A stretch of 64,000 nt of DNA from Thiofilum sp. (lineage in GTDB: Bacteria > Pseudomonadota > Gammaproteobacteria > Thiotrichales > Thiotrichaceae), in NCBI RefSeq assembly GCF_016711335.1, contig NZ_JADJTF010000001.1, positions 2,356,001 through 2,420,000 on the forward strand, read 5' to 3'. Under the pieces are notes generated by a model that made no database searches, was not told the origin of the DNA, and saw only the letters and a program-made list of their open reading frames with translations. The position numbers and the translations under genes were made by a program. Numbering within the stretch: position 1 is the stretch's first letter; every line of letters begins with the position of its first letter. Positions 1-9,398 of the stretch are shown one piece after another.

Positions 1-1004
1 ACTAAAAACTGACTAATATGTTGAAATTTTATCGGCTCTACCGAGTTGCGTAGATTAATCCTAAGGGCTTTGGAACCCTTCATACCCTGTGTAATATTAG
101 GTTCTATAGTAAATAATTTATGTTTTACTATACGCCAGTAAAATCCCCCCTTGTTATAATTACTATCTTCAAATCCACCATCGTATATATTACCGCCTAG
201 TTTTACCTGATAATTCACTAAACTTTCTGTCCAAGCGAGTTTTGCTTCAGGCCAAAAGCCGTCTTTTATTAGACGCTCTACATAAATACTTAATTCGCGT
301 ACTGTCAAAGCACTGTCTGAGGTGCGTCGAGTTTCAAATAATAGATCTAATAAATCACCATGCTCTGGCGATTGAGCAACAAAAGCAAAAAAGCGCTCCC
401 ACCAAGGTGGTGGCTGTTGTATAAATGGTAAAAGCAAATGTTGAGCATTAGGATCGGCTGCTATTTGGAGTAGCACGGGGAATAGTTTTTTAGACAGATT
501 AGGATCGCGAATCAGTAAAATATTCCATTCTTGGAGTAGCTTTTCTAAATTATTGCGCCTAGTCCAATAATCCGCTAGGTAAGCACGGTTTTGTGGATGA
601 GCAGGCCATAATGCTGAAGCTATATCGGCTAGTTGGCTAGCGGTATCCATATCTTGTAGCTTTTCATAAATCCCTAGTAATTGAGCAAATCCATTACCAA
701 AAGTGATATCTTGCTCTAGGGCTTTTAGGGCAAGCGTTTTAGCCTGCACTAATTGCTCGTCATTGACCGTTTGATTAATGTCGCCACTATAAAAGGTACG
801 TGACTGCTCCCATAACGCTTGGCTACGTTGTACTTGCCAAGACTCTATCGGAGGAAATAAACCTTCCATCCCTTTGAAATCGGTTTCAGTATAGTCTGGA
901 TAAGTAAAATCATTAGGTCCTACCCCTCCTAGGCGATAGGTTAATATTAAGTAGCCTAGACCTAAAAGGATTGCAATGAGAAAACTACGCCACAGCCAAA
1001 TCAT
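1..1004 (-). CDS. Exopolysaccharide-locus TPR-like membrane protein, C-terminus beyond window
   Basis: This frame is open from an ATG at 1004 to the left edge, giving at least 334 residues with no stop. A single hydrophobic helix at about residues 3-25 suggests a membrane anchor. The next ~200 residues are helical and aromatic-rich and look like TPR-type repeats. Near the visible end a GGFE...GGFYWR pattern resembles the sugar-binding-like domain seen in TPR proteins of polysaccharide loci; that comparison is from memory. The ATG overlaps the stop of the upstream BY-kinase gene (TAATG), so the two are translationally coupled and belong to the export end of the operon. The exact function is unknown. 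Confidence 0.7.
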   Translation of the reverse strand, partial: MIWLWRSFLIAILLGLGYLILTYRLGGVGPNDFTYPDYTETDFKGMEGLFPPIESWQVQRSQALWEQSRTFYSGDINQTVNDEQLVQAKTLALKALEQDITFGNGFAQLLGIYEKLQDMDTASQLADIASALWPAHPQNRAYLADYWTRRNNLEKLLQEWNILLIRDPNLSKKLFPVLLQIAADPNAQHLLLPFIQQPPPWWERFFAFVAQSPEHGDLLDLLFETRRTSDSALTVRELSIYVERLIKDGFWPEAKLAWTESLVNYQVKLGGNIYDGGFEDSNYNKGGFYWRIVKHKLFTIEPNITQGMKGSKALRINLRNSVEPIKFQHISQFL

Positions 1005-4000
1005 TAGGCATTACTCGGCAAACGTTTACGACTGCTCTTAGCACCATAACTGTAATAATAATCATAGTTATAACCGTAACTAGAGCCTGTTTTCATCTTA
1101 GTCATAATGACACCAATCAAATTAGCATTCGCCTGACGTAAACGCTGATACGCATCTTCCAATGGACGTTTTTTACTTTGCGCATGTGCGGCTACTAAGA
1201 TAGTAGCACTAGCTCGGTTGGCAATAATCAATGCATCCGCTAGACCCATAACAGGGGGGGAATCAATGATAATCATATCAAAGCGATTAGGGGCTAAAGC
1301 AAAGAGTTCATCCATACGTTCACTGGAAAGCAGTTCAGCAGGGTTCGGCGCAAGTGGTCCTGCAGTAATAGCAAAGACGCCTTTCATAGGAGTATCTTGA
1401 ATCACTTCTTCAATGGTAGCTTGATGAGTCAAATAAGTACTCATTCCAATGCTATTATCAAGGCTCAAGCGCTTATGTAGGGTGGGTTTACGTAAGTCAC
1501 AATCTACCACTAGGATTTGTTTACCAGATTGAGCAAACACTGCAGCTAAGTTAGTACAAGTACTGGATTTTGCTTCACTAGGCATCGAGCTAGTAATAGC
1601 TAAAGTCAGAGGTGCGCCATGACTCGTGGAAAATAATAGATTAGTTCTCAGCGAGCGGAATGCCTCAGCCATGGCAGAGGTAGGATCTTGATAGCTAATT
1701 AAAGCCACGTCTTTATCAGCATGATGCTTAATGAGTGGTGTAATGCCTAATAAAGGTAGTTTAACAACCTTTTCTAAATCATTGGTGGTTTTAACGCGAT
1801 CATCAAGAAACTCTAATAAGAACGCCAATACCGTACCTAAAAATAAACCTAGCACTAAACCTAAGGCTAAATTGAGTTTAGTATTAGGTTTATGCTTTGC
1901 AAAAGGTATCACTGCGGGGTCAACTACGGATATATTATTGGCCTTGATACCGCCTGCTACACCAATCTCTTTAATACGCTGTAATAAGGCGTCATATAAA
2001 TTACGGTTGGTTTCCACCTCACGTTTGAGAGTGTTATAGCCAACACTTTTATCATTAAGTTCGGTTAATTCAGCTTTTTGCTTTTCCAAGTCTGCTCTTA
2101 AAGCGGCTTCGCGTTGTTGTGCTGCCTTAAGGGCGGACTCTAATTCATCGGTGCTGGTTTGCGTAATTTTATTAGTTTCATCTTGAATTTGTGCCCGTAG
2201 TCTACCAATACGCTCTTCAAGGTTCTTTAAGGTGGTTTTGGTAATTGTGGAAGATTCTTGAGTAATCTGAGCGCGTAACTGATCAATGCGTTGAGTTAAA
2301 TTATTCACTGTACTTGATTGTACAGTACGCGTTTCAACGGCGATTTGTGCTTCTAACTCACTAATTCTTTGTCTTAGATTATTCAGTGTAGTATTACTGA
2401 CAGTTTGAGTTTCACGTAGAATCTGAGCCTCTAATTCGGCAATTAATTGTTTAAGATTATTAATATTATTACCTTTTACTGTCTGCGTTTCAGCAGTAAT
2501 TTGACTTCTGATAGTATCAATTTTTTGTTTTAATTGTACCATCGTGGGGTAAAGTGGCTTATAGACTTGTAGTTTTTCTTGATATTCGGCTTGTAAAGTT
2601 TGTAGTTGGCGTGTTAAAGCTTGAATAGTAGGATCGGTACTCTGTACCTTGGAGGCTTTAACTTCTGCTTGATAATCACTTTGTAGCTTAGTTAGTTGTT
2701 GGCGTAAGCTAGTCACTACCGGATTATCACGGGCAGTAGAGGCTTTTAATTGGGCTTGATACTCACCTTGTAGCTTAGTTAATTCTTGGCGTAACCCACG
2801 TACCACTGCATTATCACGTGCCGAAGGAACACTTCTTTCAGCAATATAATCGCCCTCCAGTTTAGCTAATTCTTTGCGCAGGTTTTTAACCACTTCGTTA
2901 TCATAGGCAGTGGGAGCGGTTAGTTCAGCTTGATATTGGGTTTCTGCTTGAGCTAACTGTTTTTTAAGCTCTTGGATGGTAGAGTTACTGAGTGTTTTGC
3001 TCGCACCACTACTAGCACGAGTTTTTTCGTATTGACTTTCTGCCTTAATACGCTCGCTTTGAGCGTCTGATAAAGTCTTGGTTAAGTTTAATAGTGTTTG
3101 ACCTACTAAAGTTTGCTTATTTTCTGGGTCGACACTAATAATGCCTTTTTCTTTAGTAAAATCAACCAGTTTGCGCTCAGACTCATCTAGCTTACTTTTT
3201 GCCTTGATTAGTTCCGTATTTAAAAAGCCTTCTGCATAACTAGCCGCTTCACGCCGCCGCTCTAAATTCATTTGAATGAAGTTTTCGGTTAGCGTATTGG
3301 CAATACTAGCGGCTTTGACAGGATCAATATGGTCGTAGGAAACGGTGACAATTTGTGAGTTTTTGACAGGCGATACCGTTAAGCCTGCTAGAAACTTGTT
3401 CTCTAGAGGCGGTGCACCCAATTTTTTTGCTAACTCTTCAGGATTAGGCTTAGTGTTGGGTATAACAATATTGTTATTAGTTTCATCGACAATCTCAGTA
3501 TCACTGTTCTCAGAAACCGTATTGGTAGTACCACCGAATAGAGCTTTGACTTCATCTAGGGTTTCTGCAAAGAAAGGTTTAGCTAATTGTTCACCTGTTA
3601 AGTCACTTTCTAAGTTTAACGTATCAATAGTACGTCTAGCTAAGTTACGGCTTTGCAATAACTCATATTGAGTTTGATAAAAATCTTTATCATTGACACG
3701 AGTATCTTGTGCTTCAACACCGAACTCTAATAATTTACCGGAAGTCTCTGGCTGAATTTGCAGAGTGGCACTGGCTCGATAAATAGGCGTCATCATTAAA
3801 GTGGCAATAAGTGCTACCATAAACACTAGAGCAGCTATGGATATAATTAAGCCTTTACGTCTAACAATGACTTGCCACAATTCACGTAAATCAATTTCAT
3901 CATCCGCTTCATCATTACTAGGCTCTTGATAAGAGGCCGTAATGACTTGTTGGTTAGCTTGGGAGGGAAAAGCTTGGCGTCGCCCATACTCTGGCGCATT

Positions 4001-4015
4001 TAACTCGGCATTCAT
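1004..4015 (-). CDS. Wzc-like polysaccharide co-polymerase / BY-kinase with extended coiled coil
   Basis: This is an inner-membrane chain-length regulator fused to a bacterial tyrosine kinase. It works with the Wza-like lipoprotein and the CpsB-like phosphatase encoded next to it. An N-terminal Wzz region has TM1 at about residues 55-76 and a second TM at about 710-733. The cytoplasmic kinase follows, with Walker A' (VVDCDLRKP, ~837), Walker B (IIIDSPP, ~913) and a C-terminal Tyr cluster (~980-992, about seven Tyr) that is the usual autophosphorylation tail. Walker A reads PSEAKSST at ~808-816, with Ala where the canonical Gly precedes Lys. The 1003-residue length exceeds the usual ~720 because the periplasmic coiled coil (residues ~340-650) is built from 29- and 26-residue repeats. 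Confidence 0.93.
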   Translation of the reverse strand: MNAELNAPEYGRRQAFPSQANQQVITASYQEPSNDEADDEIDLRELWQVIVRRKGLIISIAALVFMVALIATLMMTPIYRASATLQIQPETSGKLLEFGVEAQDTRVNDKDFYQTQYELLQSRNLARRTIDTLNLESDLTGEQLAKPFFAETLDEVKALFGGTTNTVSENSDTEIVDETNNNIVIPNTKPNPEELAKKLGAPPLENKFLAGLTVSPVKNSQIVTVSYDHIDPVKAASIANTLTENFIQMNLERRREAASYAEGFLNTELIKAKSKLDESERKLVDFTKEKGIISVDPENKQTLVGQTLLNLTKTLSDAQSERIKAESQYEKTRASSGASKTLSNSTIQELKKQLAQAETQYQAELTAPTAYDNEVVKNLRKELAKLEGDYIAERSVPSARDNAVVRGLRQELTKLQGEYQAQLKASTARDNPVVTSLRQQLTKLQSDYQAEVKASKVQSTDPTIQALTRQLQTLQAEYQEKLQVYKPLYPTMVQLKQKIDTIRSQITAETQTVKGNNINNLKQLIAELEAQILRETQTVSNTTLNNLRQRISELEAQIAVETRTVQSSTVNNLTQRIDQLRAQITQESSTITKTTLKNLEERIGRLRAQIQDETNKITQTSTDELESALKAAQQREAALRADLEKQKAELTELNDKSVGYNTLKREVETNRNLYDALLQRIKEIGVAGGIKANNISVVDPAVIPFAKHKPNTKLNLALGLVLGLFLGTVLAFLLEFLDDRVKTTNDLEKVVKLPLLGITPLIKHHADKDVALISYQDPTSAMAEAFRSLRTNLLFSTSHGAPLTLAITSSMPSEAKSSTCTNLAAVFAQSGKQILVVDCDLRKPTLHKRLSLDNSIGMSTYLTHQATIEEVIQDTPMKGVFAITAGPLAPNPAELLSSERMDELFALAPNRFDMIIIDSPPVMGLADALIIANRASATILVAAHAQSKKRPLEDAYQRLRQANANLIGVIMTKMKTGSSYGYNYDYYYSYGAKSSRKRLPSNA

Positions 4016-4033
4016 TGGTTCTATTATCCCTGT

Positions 4034-4762
4034 TTAGTTAATTAATGTATTGAGGGCATTAATAGGGCTGATAAATGATGCAGCCTCTTTGATCCAATAA
4101 CGGCTATCAGAACGATGTACTACAATCCTATCATCATTTTGTAAATAAGGATCATTAAGCTGACCATTGCGAATCGCAGTAAGGTTGAGGCGGTAAGCTT
4201 TCACTTTATTATTAGGTAGGGTACGAAATAGTATCACTTTATCTTTAGAGGCTAAGGTAGTGGGGCCACCTGCTTGTGCAATAGCTTGCATTACGGTCAT
4301 AGCGCCTTCAATAGCATATACATTGGGCTTGGTGACCTCACCTTCAACAGTCACGCGCTGATTAGCTGCTTCTTTAACCAAAACGGTAATTTTGGGATTA
4401 TTTAAGCCTTCGGGATGATTGGAGTAGGCTTGCTCGAGCGCACGAGCTAATTCTTGCTGAGTCAAACCTTGGGCTTTGATTTCTTTAATGATTTGTAAAG
4501 CAATATAGCCACGCGAGTCGACTCTTACCTCTTGGTTTAAGCCTTCAGCAGGGAAGATTGTAATGGCTAATAAATCTGAGGCTCCAATCCGATATTCAGT
4601 TTGAGGAGGAACATAGCTCAACTCATTAATATTGGAAAAAATTTGGTTTCCATTATTCGTCGCAGGACCTGATGTAACAGGAAGACCACCACCTGTGCTA
4701 CAGCCTGCTAGGGCTAGACAGCATACAATAGATGTGAGATTTAGTTTTAGTTTGTTCATCAT
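4034..4762 (-). CDS. Wza/GumB-like polysaccharide export lipoprotein
   Basis: This is a periplasmic/outer-membrane polysaccharide export (OPX) protein. The signal peptide ends in a lipobox (LALAGC), so Cys is the lipidated N-terminus. The polysaccharide export domain follows (YRIGASDLLAITIF, then SRGYIALQ), then SLBB-like segments (RVTVEGEVTKPNVYAI). At about 240 residues it is the short GumB/EpsA-like type and lacks the C-terminal membrane helix of E. coli Wza. The frame can start at a TTG at 4768, but the ATG pair at 4762/4759 gives a conventional signal peptide. It lies 18 nt upstream of the BY-kinase gene. Confidence 0.9.
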   Translation of the reverse strand: MMNKLKLNLTSIVCCLALAGCSTGGGLPVTSGPATNNGNQIFSNINELSYVPPQTEYRIGASDLLAITIFPAEGLNQEVRVDSRGYIALQIIKEIKAQGLTQQELARALEQAYSNHPEGLNNPKITVLVKEAANQRVTVEGEVTKPNVYAIEGAMTVMQAIAQAGGPTTLASKDKVILFRTLPNNKVKAYRLNLTAIRNGQLNDPYLQNDDRIVVHRSDSRYWIKEAASFISPINALNTLIN

Positions 4763-4791
4763 ATCCAAATTTACTATTCAATCGAAAATCA

Positions 4792-5625
4792 TTAATGGCG
4801 ACCAAAAAGACGCTGCAAGAAAGTTTTAGACTTAGGACTGTCATTGGCAGCAGGTCGCAAAGGCGTTTTCAGTGGGTCGATGCGTAGGGCAGGTATTGTA
4901 GGTACTGAGCTAGGCGCAAGGTTATCCACGATGGCCAAAGGGCGCTCCCACACGCAATAATGGGCTTCTTGTTCACCTACAAGCAATGCAGCAGCTTTAA
5001 TGCCTTCAGATAAAATAGGCGGACGACGTTCTACTCCATGCGCATCGGTCGCTATTATATGCACATAACCGTCTTGTAGGAATTGTTCCGCATATTTTTT
5101 AGCACTGCGTCCAAATTGTCCCGTAATAGCACCCGCTGTAATTTGAATCCAAGCCCCCATACGAGCCGCATCAGTAAACTGCTGGTAGTGCTCGCCTACC
5201 CAAGTTAAACGTTCGGGGTGAGTAATCAGTGGAACATATCCCGCATTTAAAAAATTTTCTACTTGTCCCAGAAAATCATTAACCGGAACATGATGTGAAG
5301 GCTCTAGGAGAAAATAGCGTGAATGATTAAGCGTTGGAATACGCCCCGTTTTTAACCCCCGCATAACATCCGGGACCATATGGGTATCTGCACCAATCAA
5401 TAACTTGAGTGGGATTTGAGCAAGATCTAACTGAGTTTGTAATGCATCCAGAGCCGGTGCAATCGTATTTGCACTATTTTCGTATAATCCCGGATAGATA
5501 TGAGGCGTACAGGCTAAATGCGTAATACCGTCTGCAACTGCCATACGCGCCATGGTCAGTGAGGTTTCTAGATCCTGCGACCCATCACATAGGGCGGGGA
5601 GTATGTGGCTATGTAAATCAATCAT
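4792..5625 (-). CDS. CpsB/YwqE-like PHP-family tyrosine-protein phosphatase
   Basis: This is a manganese-dependent PHP-fold phosphatase expected to dephosphorylate the adjacent BY-kinase. The protein opens with the metal-binding motif DLHSHILP and later shows CTPHIYPG, ADTHMVPD, THPERL and ATDAHG, the ordered His/Asp ligands of this family. The frame extends to a TTG at 5658, but MIDLHSHILP from the ATG at 5625 matches family N-termini. The ~35-residue tail after the catalytic domain is Pro/Arg/Lys-rich. It sits 29 nt upstream of the export lipoprotein gene, completing a kinase-phosphatase-OPX set. Confidence 0.9.
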   Translation of the reverse strand: MIDLHSHILPALCDGSQDLETSLTMARMAVADGITHLACTPHIYPGLYENSANTIAPALDALQTQLDLAQIPLKLLIGADTHMVPDVMRGLKTGRIPTLNHSRYFLLEPSHHVPVNDFLGQVENFLNAGYVPLITHPERLTWVGEHYQQFTDAARMGAWIQITAGAITGQFGRSAKKYAEQFLQDGYVHIIATDAHGVERRPPILSEGIKAAALLVGEQEAHYCVWERPLAIVDNLAPSSVPTIPALRIDPLKTPLRPAANDSPKSKTFLQRLFGRH

Positions 5626-5815
5626 ATAAGATTTTTGTAACACCAATTGGGGAAGCAAACCTTAGGCTAGTATAGCGCAACTTCTGTGTGAAGCGTTATA
5701 AATCTTATTTGGGTTTGAATTTAAAGTTAATGTCGATATTTTACTTGGCTTTGTAATAAGTAATTAATTTTATTATAATTTTAAAGAGTGGGTACAGTGT
5801 TTAGTATTTGTTAGA

Positions 5816-5837
5816 GGGTAGACACTTAGGTCTACCC
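5816..5837. repeat. Hairpin repeat, family copy 1
   Basis: GGGTAGAC and GTCTACCC form an 8-bp stem with a 6-nt loop, just beyond the 3' end of the comEA-like gene. On the minus strand it reads GTAGGGGTAGACCTAAGTGT..., closely resembling the hairpin at 36316-36343 with paired substitutions. The ~225-nt gap 5659-5883 holds nothing else I recognise. Confidence 0.55.
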
Positions 5838-5883
5838 CTACATTTTGTTGTTAAATATAACTACAGAGTTGAATTTAACAACT

Positions 5884-6267
5884 TTAAGATTTTGGTGTGG
5901 TTTTATCTACTTTTGCGGGTTGTTTAGTCGTTTCTGATGGTGGTGTATCTTTGGATAGGTTGGTTGGAGCTGGAGTACTGGTTTGAGTACTACCCAGTCC
6001 CTCGGTTAAAGAAATATCAGCTTTGATTTTCTCAAATAATTTAGGGCCAATGCCTTTCACTTCCTGAATTTCTTCTAGGGTTTTAAAACCACCCTTTTCA
6101 GTACGATAATCAATAATGGCTTGAGCTTTTTTCTCCCCTACACCTTTAAGCTGTTCTTGTAGAACCTTAATGTCTGCGGTATTGATATTGACTAACTCAG
6201 CTAAGACGGTTGAAGAAGAAATGAGACTCATAGCTAAGACAGTGGCTTTTATTAGTTGTTTTATCAT
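5884..6267 (-). CDS. ComEA-family helix-hairpin-helix protein
   Basis: This is a small exported DNA-binding protein. Residues 1-23 are a signal peptide (cleavage near VLA-EL). VNINTADIKVLQEQLKGVG and IQEVKGIGPKLFEKI form the two helix-hairpin-helix elements of the ComEA C-terminal domain. A low-complexity Thr/Pro/Lys tail of about 35 residues follows. Family members bind incoming DNA in the periplasm during natural transformation. No other competence gene is adjacent, so a competence role is inferred from family only. A 225-nt gap separates it from the CpsB-like gene, so it may or may not share the polysaccharide transcript. Confidence 0.88.
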   Translation of the reverse strand: MIKQLIKATVLAMSLISSSTVLAELVNINTADIKVLQEQLKGVGEKKAQAIIDYRTEKGGFKTLEEIQEVKGIGPKLFEKIKADISLTEGLGSTQTSTPAPTNLSKDTPPSETTKQPAKVDKTTPKS

Positions 6268-6431
6268 GGGGTTTACCTGAGTAGTTTATTATTATGGTTG
6301 ATTCAACCGTAAAGAAATTTATTATTTATTTTTATATGAAGCTAATTTTTCTGTATTAACGGTTGGTTTAGAGTGCTCCTTCTAAGGTGTAGGTAAAAGC
6401 TCGTTTTAGGTTATGTTGACATTTAATAAGC

Positions 6432-6542
6432 TCAAATGTAGAGGTTTTGATCATAGGTGGTTTGGTTCATGGTGCTACCTGTGTATTGGAAGAGATAGCC
6501 ATCGAAGGGGATGTAGGTTTGTGTTAAAGCTGGCATTGCCAT
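6432..6542 (-). pseudogene. Chimeric micro-ORF: Uma2 5' end fused to DUF29 5' end
   Basis: An in-frame 36-codon reading frame starts at ATG 6542 and stops at 6432. Its first 17 residues (MAMPALTQTYIPFDGYL) match the start of the Uma2 gene at 9765-10370. Its last 12 (MNQTTYDQNLYI) match the start of the DUF29 gene at 9399-9638, and the linking leader sequence also matches the DNA upstream of that gene. It therefore looks like a deletion remnant of a Uma2-DUF29 gene pair. Translation is unproven. The rest of the 277-nt gap 6268-6544 shows no other feature. Confidence 0.6.
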
Positions 6543-6544
6543 TC

Positions 6545-7144
6545 CTACTTAAAATCAACGTCTTCATAAAAATCGGTAATTGGGCAGCATAAGCCTACAC
6601 AGGTGAGTTCTACGTTGCTATTCTCGCCTGCAAAGCTAAATAGTTCCCATCGGTGGTTTTCGTTGAGGCGAAAAACTTGTACAAGGTATTGCGTAGGGTC
6701 AATTAACACATATTCACGCAGACTGGTTAGCTGGCGATAGGCATCAAATTTACCACCTTTGTCATAGTCTTTGGTACTTTCCGAGAGTACTTCAATCACT
6801 AGAATAGGTGCATATTTAGTGGTGTTGTGCTCGCGGTCATTGGGGTTGCAGGTGACCATGACATCAGGGTAGAAATAGGCTTTATCGTTGGCGTCGATTT
6901 TGAGGCGCATATCAGACATGTAAAGGCTACAGCCTGAGCCGCGAAGATGTGTTTTTAGTGCGTAGTGTACATTGCCTGTCACTTTAACATGCGCATCGGT
7001 AGCCCCCGCCATATTGGTGATAGGATTCCAATGTAAAGGGTAGACAAAGCCATTCAGGTACTCGTGTTTCTCGGTGGCAACTGTTTCAGTAGCTAAGTAA
7101 TCAGCTTCGGTGATAACAGGCTGTTCAGCGAGGTTGCGACTCAT
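6545..7144 (-). CDS. Uma2 family (DUF820) putative endonuclease, copy 1
   Basis: This 199-residue protein is of the Uma2 family, whose fold is of the PD-(D/E)XK nuclease type. Visible family motifs are EHEYLNGFVY near the N-terminus, FYPDVMVTC (the Asp of the active site) and PILVIEVLSEST with the following Lys/Tyr-rich segment (the E-x-hydrophobic part). It is family-length and appears intact. It is the most divergent of three Uma2 genes in the window. The biological role of Uma2 proteins is unclear; they are abundant in cyanobacteria and some large sulfur bacteria. Confidence 0.85.
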   Translation of the reverse strand: MSRNLAEQPVITEADYLATETVATEKHEYLNGFVYPLHWNPITNMAGATDAHVKVTGNVHYALKTHLRGSGCSLYMSDMRLKIDANDKAYFYPDVMVTCNPNDREHNTTKYAPILVIEVLSESTKDYDKGGKFDAYRQLTSLREYVLIDPTQYLVQVFRLNENHRWELFSFAGENSNVELTCVGLCCPITDFYEDVDFK

Positions 7145-7234
7145 GACATATACCTATGTTTTATTGGAGTTAGGTGTCGAGTATAGCAGTTTAGCGTTGG
7201 AGTTGCAGATAGGCTTGGGCGCTTAGTTCAGTCC

Positions 7235-9244
7235 TTAACTCGAAGAGGCTTGTTTTAGGGGAAAGGGGATAATGATGTTAGGGAGAAGGGTAGTAGCTTG
7301 AGAAACATTTGAGGGAGGAGCGTGGTGTTCATTACTAGCGGGTAATGATAACTCGGTTGGGAGGTGAGTGGGTTTGAAACCATTAACATGTTGTAATAGT
7401 AGTTGATAAATCGTATGCAAATCACGTTGGGAGCAGGCGTATTGTAGTGAGTTAATCACTTGTTGGATTTTAGGCCAAGTTAAGTAGTCTTCATAGGCTT
7501 GGCGGATGCGAGGGTGTTGTGTGGTTTGCGCATTATCATCAATCAGTAACTCTTCATAAAGTTTTTCGCCCGGTCTTAAGCCACTAAACTCAATAGCAAT
7601 ATCGCCGTAAGGGTTGGTTTCATCCTTAACCGATAAGCCCTTCAAGTGAATCATGCGCCGCGCTAGATCGACAATTTTAACAGGCTCACCCATATCCAAT
7701 AAGAACACTTCCCCTCCCTTAGCTAAAGCACCTGCTTGGATCACTAACTGTGCTGCTTCAGGAATGGTCATAAAATAACGAATAATGTCAGGATGGGTGA
7801 CAGTAATCGGGCCACCTTGCTGGATTTGTTTGCGGAATAAGGGGACGACTGAACCGGACGAGCCTAATACATTGCCAAAACGTACCATGCTAAATTGAGT
7901 ATATTGGGATTGCTCGGAGATACCCTGTAATACTAATTCAGCCATGCGTTTGCTAGCGCCCATGACATTAGTGGGGCGCACAGCTTTGTCAGTAGAAATT
8001 AATACAAAGTGCTTGACCTTATGAGCGAGTGCTGCCTGTGCAGTATGATAAGTGCCTAAAGTATTATTGCGTATGCCCTCAATCGGGTTGTGCTCAACGA
8101 GGGGAACATGCTTATAAGCGGCGGCATGGTAGAGCGTTTGAATCTGGTGGGTTTTAATGGTTTCATCAAGTCGCTGGCGGTCTTGTACCGAACCTAACAC
8201 TGGGGTAATAGGGATAGTTAAACCTTCACTGCGATTAATTTCCAAAAGTTCATGTTCAATTTGATACAGGGCATATTCACTCAGTTCGTAAAGCACGATA
8301 GAGCTAGGTTGTTGACGGATAATTTGGCGGCAGAGTTCTGATCCTATAGAGCCACCCGCACCCGTGACCATGACATGGTGATGGTGGATACATTGGCTTA
8401 GTAACTCTTGATTGGGTGCTACTGCTTCACGCCCCAGTAGCTCATCTATATCAATCTCGCGTACTTCCTCAATGGAACGCTGCCCGGATAATAGCTCAGT
8501 CATGCTAGGTATAGTGCGTACATGTACCGGCAGTGGCTCTAAGGCTTGGATAATTTGGCGCTTGCGGGTGTGAGAGATGAGTGGCATGGCTAAGAAGATG
8601 TGTTTCACCCCATAATGTTCAATCAAATGTGTCGCTTGTTCGGGTGAGTGAATAGATAAGCCCTGAATTAGAGACTTATGTAGGCTGGGATTATCATCTA
8701 AAAAAGCTACTGCACGATAATGTTCGCTATGTTCTAGGGCTGAGGCTAGTTGTGCGCCTGATTGTCCAGCGCCGTAGATAATAATGGAGGCGCGTTGTTG
8801 TTGGTGTTGTCGTGAGTTGAGTAGTTGATAATAGCGGCGCATCAGGTAGCGACTACCACCAGTAAATAATAAAGCGGTTCCCCAGTAGATAGGGTAAATA
8901 GATTGAGGGATGCCTTTCCAATTGGCAAGCGTTGCTATGACCCAGAGCACCAATGTGCTTAAGGTTACCCCTATAATCACTGATTGTAAGGCGCGTACTC
9001 CCATAAAACGGATAATAGAGCGATAGAGTCCGAGCCTAGTAAAGATGATCAACGTCACTAGGGGAGCAACTAGCATAAGCCAAAGTCCATCATTGAGCTT
9101 GGGTGTCCAAGTGCTAAGACGTAGGGCAAAGCTAACCCAAATGGCAAAAGGGAGTATGAGCAGATCTGCACCAAGCATGATGATGCGTTTTTGCCAGCGG
9201 GGTAGGGCGAATAGGGTATGTAGGGATTGAGGTGGATTAAACAT
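7235..9244 (-). CDS. WbpM/CapD-type nucleotide-sugar 4,6-dehydratase, membrane-anchored
   Basis: The 669-residue protein has four predicted transmembrane helices within the first ~130 residues. A first Rossmann-like region (YGAGQSGAQLA, ~155) is followed by the catalytic SDR domain (VTGAGGSIGSELC, ~293; STDKAVRPTNVMGASKR, ~410-425). This is the large-type UDP-GlcNAc 4,6-dehydratase architecture (WbpM, CapD). It would make UDP-4-keto-6-deoxy-HexNAc for the aminotransferase and initiating sugar transferase encoded upstream in the operon. The C-terminal ~40 residues after the domain are low complexity. It is intact and family-length. Confidence 0.92.
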   Translation of the reverse strand: MFNPPQSLHTLFALPRWQKRIIMLGADLLILPFAIWVSFALRLSTWTPKLNDGLWLMLVAPLVTLIIFTRLGLYRSIIRFMGVRALQSVIIGVTLSTLVLWVIATLANWKGIPQSIYPIYWGTALLFTGGSRYLMRRYYQLLNSRQHQQQRASIIIYGAGQSGAQLASALEHSEHYRAVAFLDDNPSLHKSLIQGLSIHSPEQATHLIEHYGVKHIFLAMPLISHTRKRQIIQALEPLPVHVRTIPSMTELLSGQRSIEEVREIDIDELLGREAVAPNQELLSQCIHHHHVMVTGAGGSIGSELCRQIIRQQPSSIVLYELSEYALYQIEHELLEINRSEGLTIPITPVLGSVQDRQRLDETIKTHQIQTLYHAAAYKHVPLVEHNPIEGIRNNTLGTYHTAQAALAHKVKHFVLISTDKAVRPTNVMGASKRMAELVLQGISEQSQYTQFSMVRFGNVLGSSGSVVPLFRKQIQQGGPITVTHPDIIRYFMTIPEAAQLVIQAGALAKGGEVFLLDMGEPVKIVDLARRMIHLKGLSVKDETNPYGDIAIEFSGLRPGEKLYEELLIDDNAQTTQHPRIRQAYEDYLTWPKIQQVINSLQYACSQRDLHTIYQLLLQHVNGFKPTHLPTELSLPASNEHHAPPSNVSQATTLLPNIIIPFPLKQASSS

Positions 9245-9398
9245 AGTTATAGGCTCTGAGGCTGTTTATAGTGCTTGTATGTAGCCGGTTTTTAAGAAAG
9301 TTATGAGATTATTAGAGTTATTGTACTACCCGATCTCTTTGTCCTTAAAAGTATGGGTGAGCCGACGGTTAAGCCGAAGGCAGAAAAATGAGTTTAGC

